A stretch of DNA of 64,000 nucleotides from contig NC_064822.1 in the NCBI RefSeq assembly GCF_024166365.1, forward strand, positions 108,992,823-109,056,822, read 5' to 3'. How positions within the stretch are numbered: the stretch's first letter is position 1; each line of letters begins with the position of its first letter. The position numbers and the translations under genes are program-made. This DNA is from Elephas maximus indicus (lineage: Eukaryota > Chordata > Mammalia > Proboscidea > Elephantidae). Positions 33,701 through 42,700 of this stretch are shown piece by piece. The notes beneath the pieces were generated by a model that saw only the letters and a program-made list of their open reading frames with translations, was not told the DNA's origin and ran no database searches.

Positions 33701-36700
33701 TTTGCCCTGCCAACCTTTTAGTTGGCACCAGGGTTTCCAAAATGGTTAAGGAAGTTCTATTTATGGGGGAAAGAAAAATCATTTTGAGAGATAGTCTCAG
33801 TGACTCCTTTTCCTTGGGTATTAAAAAATCTGTACTCCTGTTTTATCAAATAATTTCACAAAGTAGAAAGACATTCAGGCTTCACTGTTCCTTCCTGCTC
33901 TCTTTACTTACCCCAGTTGCCTGTTGGATGGTGGAGCCTGTGTGATGACAGAGGTTGGGGAGGGAAGGGTTGGGTGAAGTGGATCATAGCCCAAGTGGAG
34001 AGGCAGGGACCCAGGGCGTACGATGGTGGGCGTAGGGGTAGAGATCACGACAGGCTTGGGGGCAAGCTCCTGGGGAGAAGAGACCAACAGATCACAAAAG
34101 GCTTTATAGGGGATACTTACAGGAAACACATAGCTGGTAAAATCTAGTACAAATTTAATGGAAAGAGTACTAGAGCTATTCATGTAAATCATAAACTGAT
34201 TTCGATCATGTACCTATACCTCACTCACCCACTCAGCAGGAATTCTGGATTAAGATCTCTTGGCTATCTCCCTTTCAGGGCTGATGGCTATATGAATGAG
34301 ATGACAGTTGGGAAATAACCTGAAATCTTTGGAGAAGCACTGTAGTACTTTATAAATTTTAGAGACGGTTATAATTTTCTTCAGCCTAGATGCTCTCAAC
34401 CTAAACTTGATGCCCGAGGGTGCTCTGATCTCCAGTGGGAAAAGGCAGGTATACCAGTGATAAAGCAACTCAGTATTGCCTATAAACCAAGCCCACTGCT
34501 ATCGAGTGGATTCCGACTCATATCGACCCTACAGGACAGAGCAGAACTGCCTCATAGGGTTTCCAAGGCTGTAAATCTTTACAAAAGCAGACTGCCACAT
34601 CTTTCTCCTGCTGTGCAGTTGGTGGGTTCGAACGGTAGACCTTTTGATTAGCAGCTGGGTGCTTTAACCAGGGCTCAATATCTCCTATAGACCCCTTTAA
34701 AAAAAGCCATGGAAGTTTGAATAATGATCATATTGTAATAAAAAAAACTTTTTTCATCGCTAACTTGCTAGGATCTTAGATTGATAGTGGCCATATTGGC
34801 CCTGAAAGTAACCTCAGACAGTCTAGGACCTGGCTGCTAGTGAATAGAGGAGGTAATGAACAGGATGGTTGTAATGTTTATGGAGGGAATAGTTTTGAGA
34901 GAAGTTATCAAACCAAATTTGGAGCAAAGTGAGATGAGGTACTATCTACGGTGGATGTTAAAAATAAGTCATTAGTAAAGGGGTAAGGACTGGAAGGGGG
35001 GTTTCTGAGGTTCTGGTAATATCTGTTTCTTAACCTGCATGCTGATTACATAGGGTTTTAACTTTGCGAAAATTCACTGGACTGTATACTTACAATTTAC
35101 ATACTTTGCTGTATGTATGGCATACTTCAATGACTTTATTAAAAAATAATACTACATAAAAAGTGTCCTTTAAAAATAGTAATAATCATAATCCTGGTAG
35201 ATATTCCCTTTGAATCACTAGAAGACTTCCCTCTGGGAAGATTTTTTTCCTTAAATTGTTTAGTATCTAATTTATGATTATATGACTTTTTCTTTTTTAC
35301 TTTTTAATTGAGGTATAATATAAATATAGTACAGTGCACTAACCTAAAAGATACAACTAAGTGACTTCTCACATATATAAAATCAAGATAGAGACCATTT
35401 TCAAAACCCCAGAAGTTCTGTGTTCTTTCCCAATCCATACCCTCCCCTCCCAAGAGGTAAGGTAACGTCCTGAGTTCTATCATCATCGATTAGTTTTGCC
35501 CTTCTTGAACTTCATGTAAATGGAATCATATAATATGTACTTTTTTTTTTGTGTCTAGCTTTTTATTGTTCAATAAAATGTAGGATTCCTCCACATTGCT
35601 GTGTACATCGGTAGTTCATCCTTATTTAATGTCATATTGTATTCCATTTTAGAAATATACCATAATTTATCCATTTTCTTACTGATGGACATTTGGACTG
35701 TTTGCAGTTTTTCAGCAATTATGAATGCAACTGTTATGAGCATTCTTAAGCACATCTTTTGGCACTAACTTCTCTTTCATATTAACTTAGAAATGGAATC
35801 GCTGGGTCGGTGAATAGGTGTAATTCACATGAATCTTCTAAATAATTAAGATCCCTTTAAACTTAATTAACCCTCATGTATGATACCCTATTTATACAAC
35901 TAATGAATCAAAACTTAATCTATCAATTAACATTTGGGATGACTCTTGGTAAAGAATTTTACCTTCTCCTTGAGTGGCGGGGAGCAGGGACTAGAGGCAG
36001 GGCTCTCAGGTGGGGATGAGTCTACCTGCACTGGCTCTTCTTCTTTGATTTTGATGTCTGGTGTGGAAGGCAGAGACATGTCAAGGGGCCCAGCAGAAGC
36101 CTGTTAAAGAAAAGAAATGATTCCCTTCAGGTTGAATATAATTTTTTTCCAGGATAAGATGAGGGAATACGCTTCCAAGAGGCTAATTAAGCCTTTGGTC
36201 AAAGCATTGAACTGCAAATCAGAGAAATATGGATCCTATGTTTTATACAAAACTCTAGCCAAATAATTTTAACTTCTCAGGGCTTTAGTTTAACTATAAA
36301 ATGAAGATGACACCTGCTTAACTCTAAAGGAAAAAAAAAAAGTCATTTAAACTCATGCCAGTATGATCAATATGATTATATATTTTGTTATTCCTTTTAA
36401 GAAAGGTAAAATGATTTCTTGAGTCAAGTTTCTGCCTATTCCCAACCAGTGCTGGTGGTGGCTGGAGGGCTGTGAACACCTTTTCTCCCAACCAGAATGA
36501 CTAGATTGCCTCATGATCAGAAGTAAAAAAAGACAAACTGGCTATTAAAGTCCTGCAAACAAGATAGGAAAGGCCTTTTGTGGTTTCACCCCAAGACCTG
36601 GTACTAGAGGCTGAGAGTTTCAGGCAGATAAGCGTTTTGGGGTAACAAAGAAAGGAAAGGTTTACCAGCTGATCAGCAAAAAAAATCAGAAATTGGTCTT

Positions 36701-39700
36701 AGGAACAGGACTGGAGAAAACCAGAAAGGAAAGAGAATACTTCTCTGCAGTGGTGTAATCAACTCACAGAACTGTGGAGCCACAAATGGTTTTGCAAGGG
36801 AACAATAAACCATCCTAGATAATGGCTCCAATGTTGCACCATGATAGGAGGGTTGGCGTTGAAGTTCAGTTTCGTGACAAGGTGGATCTTTTTTTCTATT
36901 CTTCTCATATCTTAGACTTTTTGGTTAAAGAGGACCTTGTTTCCAACTCTTTCCTTGCTACCATAATCCCTAGAAAGCTTCTAAGTAGCTACGTAAACTA
37001 GACAGTTTGGTGTCCACTCTGTTAGAGAAAATGATAATGGTTCTCTCCAATCTGATGGGATGACAGCAAAGATGGTTTCATTTCTGCCTTCATTTTTTCT
37101 ACGTTGCTAAAATATCAGGCTCAATTTAGCTAATTCTGAGATACCATAAGTCAGAGAGAGGGGCAGTAGGGGAAAATGACCTCTAAGTATGTACAGCTAC
37201 ATGTTTAAAACCCCCCCTTTTTTGGGGGCATCTTCAAGAGAAGCTGTAGTTCAGAAAAGTTTCAAGTTCATTACACACTCCTGGAGACAATCTTCCACTG
37301 AGTTGGTGCTTCTCATCAAGAGGCGGGTGAAGACCACCTCTGTACGGTCGGGAAGAAATACCGAGGGAAGCCCAGTGAGGAAAGGCCTGGCCAGTTATGA
37401 ATTAGCCTCCCAGAAGTGTCAACACAGCTAAAATGACAGTGGGAAAAGACTTAAAACTTTTAAAGGGATGCTAGTTTTCCTGAATTTGCCTATAATGAGT
37501 TTGACATAAAATCCCTCACATCTTGGTGGAAAACTAATTAATTTCTTTGTTTTAGGGGAGGGGGAAAATGGTAGGGGAAGTGAGGTAGGGAGGTTGTAGA
37601 ATAAAATTATACTATTTAGGCTATAGCAACTAAGTGATGAGAGATCTGGGTCTCTAAAGGAAAAACAGTAACAAGAAGACTGGCCAGTTCTGCCATTTGA
37701 AAGTAGAACTACAAATACATGCCACTGAGTTTCTCCACTTTCTGTAAGTTTAATGAGGGAAACAGCATGAACAGAAGCTCATAAAAAGTTATAGAATTTG
37801 GGAAAGAACTCCATAGATAAACATACTTTATCTTGCAATCTTACAATTTCAGCTCAATGAAAAACCACGCACAGATGTTTTGATTTACCTGTTATCTCCC
37901 TCTTAGAAAGAAAGAACTCCCATGGAAAATCTTATGTCCCAGCTTTTCTATATTCTGATGAGATGCTATGTCTCCCTGCACCATGTAATTATAGGAGGTA
38001 CATGTCTAAATGTACATATGTTTTGGGATATGGATTCTGGAGTCTATTCTTAATTATTATGGAGCACAGACGTAATTTTAAATAGAGACTAAAAACCTAG
38101 AGTTCTAATTCTAAAAGAGAATAAACTTTGATCTTTCCAATTTCCTTTCCCCCACAATCCCCTACTCAATGAGAACAAGTTTCTTTGGATTCTGCTTATT
38201 GAACTATTTTCTCTGGTCTTCCCAGTTAAGAGATTGTTGAGGGATCTGGAACATAAAGGCTAAGTTAGAATCACAGTACCTCAGGATTAGAAGGAATTCC
38301 AACATTTAAATCCTCTCTATAGTATCTCTGTTAAGTGGCTTAGCTATAATTGAACATACTTCATGATAGCTTCTACCCAGTGGTCCTACTTTTACCTTTG
38401 GGCCATATAGAATAAGCTTAACCCCTCTTTTACATAAAAACTCTTCAAATATTTGAAGATCGTAACTCTGTCCACACTAAATTTTCTCTTTTCTAGGTAA
38501 AATGTCCTCAATTCCTTTAAATGTCCCAAAGTGATATAATTTCTAGTTCTTTCACCATCCTGGTTCACCCCCTTTGAAAGGTACTAATTTATCAACATTC
38601 TTCTTCAAGCTTGTACATTAGATATCACTAGAAAGCTACTTGAAGGCAGGAACTACATGTTACTTATCTTGACCCTCAAGTGCTGAAACACAGAACAGTC
38701 AAAATTCAAAAAATATTTATTGACTAACTGAATAAAAATAGTCCAGACATGAAGTCTGATCAGCTCAGAAAACAGTGGGAATACTGGAGGAACCCCTGAG
38801 ACTATGGCCCTAAGACACCCTTCTAACCTGGAACTACAGCCATTTCCGGAGACCACCTTCAGGCCAAAAAATAGACAAGCGCATAAAATAAACAATAACA
38901 CCCGAGAGGAACGTGCTCCTTGGAACAATCAATTATATGAGATCAGAAGGGAAATATCTGCCCAAAAGCAAAGGTGAGAAGGCAGAAGGGGTAGAAAATC
39001 AGGATGAAAGGAAATGGGAAACCCAGGGTAGAAATGGGGAGAGTACAGGCACACTGTGAGGAATGAAACCAAGGGCACGAAAAACTTTATGTACAACTAC
39101 TGAATGGGAATCTCATTTGCTCTGTAAGCTTTCACCTAATGCACACACACACACACACAAAGATAAATACACCATATACATAAAAATAAGTAAAAAGAAA
39201 ACAGTGGCGTTTTGGCAACAAAATGACATCTAACAAAATCTGAGCAATTTTATAATCTTTTAACATGTTCAACATATTTAGAACAGAAGTATTTAAAAAA
39301 TAGTTATTGAAAAAAAAATTATTAAACTAATGTACCACTGGAAGGGTAGGTGGACTGATTTTTAGTGAAGATAGACTTGTACTTATCAATCATCTGGGCC
39401 CTCTAAAGACCTGGAAAGCTGACCAGGATTAGTGGTTCTACTGAACAGGTTTCAGTGGCACTCCCAGATTAAGACAGACTAGGAAGAAAGGCTTGGTGTC
39501 CTACTTCCAAAAATCAGCCAATGAAAATCCTATGGATCACAATGGTCCCATTGTGCATACAGTCGCCAGGAATTGGGCCAATTTGAAGGCAGCTAAAAAC
39601 AATGACGATCTGGTACTAGAACTAAGCCCGTAATTTTGTGCTTTAACCAATTAAGCAAAGTATCCCAAGGCACAACAAAAACAGCCAAGGTCTGAACATC

Positions 39701-42700
39701 ACCAGTTTTTCGGCAAAAGTCCCTTTTCTTGCCTTTTTCTCATCATCATCTGAGGCTTTCTTGAATTCATGTTCAAAGGAGCTAGCTAGTTCATTGAAGA
39801 GTCCCACCTCCTCACAGTTCTTTAGGAATCTAGTCGGAGTAGGAGTTTGATCTGTAGACATGAAAAGAAAAGGAAACTTAGTTTTGATCTGAAATTAAAA
39901 CTTGAGAGTTTATAGAGTTCCAGGTTCCAGTTTAGACTCTGACTCTTGGTGACCCCATGCGTGTCAGAGTAGAACTGTGCTCCACAGGGTTTTTAATAGC
40001 TGATTTTTCTGGAAGTACATTGCCAGGCTTTTCTTCTGAGGCGTCTCTATGTGGACTCAAACTTTTAACCTTTCGGTTAGCAGCCAGCATGCTAACCATT
40101 TGTACCACCCAAGAACTCCTGAGAATGCATTTTTATTCTACTATTTGGAGAAAGAAAGTCTTTGTGTTAGGGCAAATTTATTTTTAAGGAGCTCTAAAAA
40201 AGGTGCTTTTTTTAGTAGGTGAAGGAAGGCTGATGCTAGGCCACCAGAGCGTGTCTGTGCTATGCTGTTTCAAGGCCAGCAGGGGGAAGACGGAACAATG
40301 TTTTGCTGTGTGAATCAAAGACGACCCTTGTACCCACCTTTTTCCCAGATGCTGGTTTTATTCCTCCTCCTCCCCAAAAACCAAACTAAACAAAACCACC
40401 TACCAAGGTAGAGCTTTATGAAAGCTCTAGATCTGAAAATTAAGTACAGTTAAGTGACATTTTCTCTTTAAACTTACTCCCTAAGTCTGAAGTTGAGCAG
40501 GTATAAGCAAATGGATGTTAAAATCTGATGAGAAGAAAATGAGGATCAGATGGTTGAGTTTGCTTGCTAAAGCTATCAGATAAGAAATCGTGCCTTGTCT
40601 TTCATTGGTCACTGAGGAAAAGGTCTGTTACCTTCTGAAGGCTTCCAGGCAAATGCAGGGGCTGGAGAACAAGAGAGCAAGATCATGAACTAGAAAAGGA
40701 AACTACAAACAATAAAGCTCATTTCAGAAAGACCTGAGCCCAGAGCAAATTCCTGACACCAGGATATGTGGACTTATATTTGCCAGCCAAAATATCCCCT
40801 CGGGGCCTGCTCAAATCTTTCCTCAACACAGTGCCTCTGCCCTCGGACAGAGGAAGGCTCTAGGTTAATCCACAGGAACTTTTCCAAGAAACCTGAATTT
40901 TAGATTTGCGTTTCTCTCTCCCCATTCTGCTTTTGTAGTTTTTCTCTTAGGTCAGTTAAGCCTTGTTCTCTGATCCTAACTTCTATTATTGTGATGGTTT
41001 TCCTTGACGTGCTAGTCACCTCTGGGATTCATCTCAAACCTCAAACCACTAGACTGAATTACAGAAATAGAACAATGTTCAAATGATGTTTTAGGGAGTG
41101 AAACCTGGGGTTAGGATTGTTCCTTCTAGCATGATCAATTGGGAATAGCCCAGTGGGATTTTCCATGGAAACAAAAAAAAAATTAATTTTTTTAAAGAAA
41201 AACCCTTCTGAATTAGAGTGTTTGGAAAAGTTACCACTACCTCCCAAAATAGTTTTAAAAGGTTCTCTGGCAGCTTTGGTTGGCCAATGATAAACCCACT
41301 TTCCCTCCATCCCTTGGTGAACAGAGGTAATACCATCCTTTATGCTTAGAGAGTGCTTCAGTAAAGGCACACACAAAATCACAACTCAAGTGGAACAGGA
41401 AGGGGATAGCTAAGGGCATGGCTATGGCAGAAGAGAGCCTCTTCGGATCTCTGATCTGAGGTTCCTATGAACTTCTGCACTCTGCTGTTCAGATTCACTT
41501 TTGGCTTTTATTTCAAAAGCTCCTGTATGCTAAATCTAATTCCTGACTTTCCAGGTGGCCTCTAACCTTCAACTAGCTCTGGTTCCTGAACAAACAGCCT
41601 GAAAATGTATAAGAAAATTCTGAGCCTACTCTGATGATTCCTAAGAAATCAACAAGTGTTTACTGAACAGTTTTTATGTGTTTTGGTACTACATGCATGC
41701 ACCTGGGTATATCTGGGGGAGAGAAGGGAAAGGAGTATAGAAATATCACCCACATATAAGACATGGTTCCTGCCCTATAGGATTAATAGAATGTTTTCTA
41801 GCTGAGAAAATTGAACTAATATACATAGGCAACATCATAGTATACAAAAAATTAGTGCCACGCACAGTAAAGAATAAAATTGTTGTAGAAATTAAGTAAA
41901 GACAAATTAAGGTGGCTCAAGCAGCTTCTGGAAAGCCTGGTGGCATAGTGGTTAACAGCTATGGCTGCTAAGCCAAAAGGCTGGCAGTTCGGATCCACCA
42001 GGCACTCCTTGGAAACTCTATGGGGTAGTTCTACTCTGTCTTTTAGGGTTGCTAGGAGTTGAAATTGACTCAACGGTAACAGGTTTTTTGGTTTTAAGCA
42101 GTTTGCGCTCAACTGCCAGCTGAAAGGTTGGCAGTTCGAACCCACCCAGTGGTACCATGGAAGAAAAGCCCTGGAGATCTGCTTCCATTAAGATTACAGC
42201 CAAGAAAACCCAATGGAGCAGTTCTCCTCTGTAACACATAGGGTTGCCATGAGTAGGAATCAATGACAACAAGAAGCTGGGAAAGGTTTCAAGAAGGAGG
42301 ACTTTAGCTGGGCCTTAAATAATGGCTTTAGATATTAAAGAGAACATTTGGAAGGGAAGAGGGGCGAGACAGGCGAAGACATAGAGAGAGGCAGGGTATG
42401 GGTACCACACATAGATGAGGAGACAAAGGTATGACTAGATAAAAAAAGATAAATCATTAGGTAGATAAATTTGATATAAAGCTGGATGAGTACCACGGGT
42501 CTCGAACTTCTGGTGTAAATAGCCTTAAAATAATAGGAAATAGGAAGATAGTGACAGATTTTGAGCAGGAGACCAGAATTTAAGGAAGTTTGGTTTTTCA
42601 ATAGTATACAAGATTGGAATGAAGAAACCACTAGTCAAGGAGGTCACTCAGGAGACTACAGAGTAACTCAAGCATAATGAAGGTGGCGGCAGGAAGAATA

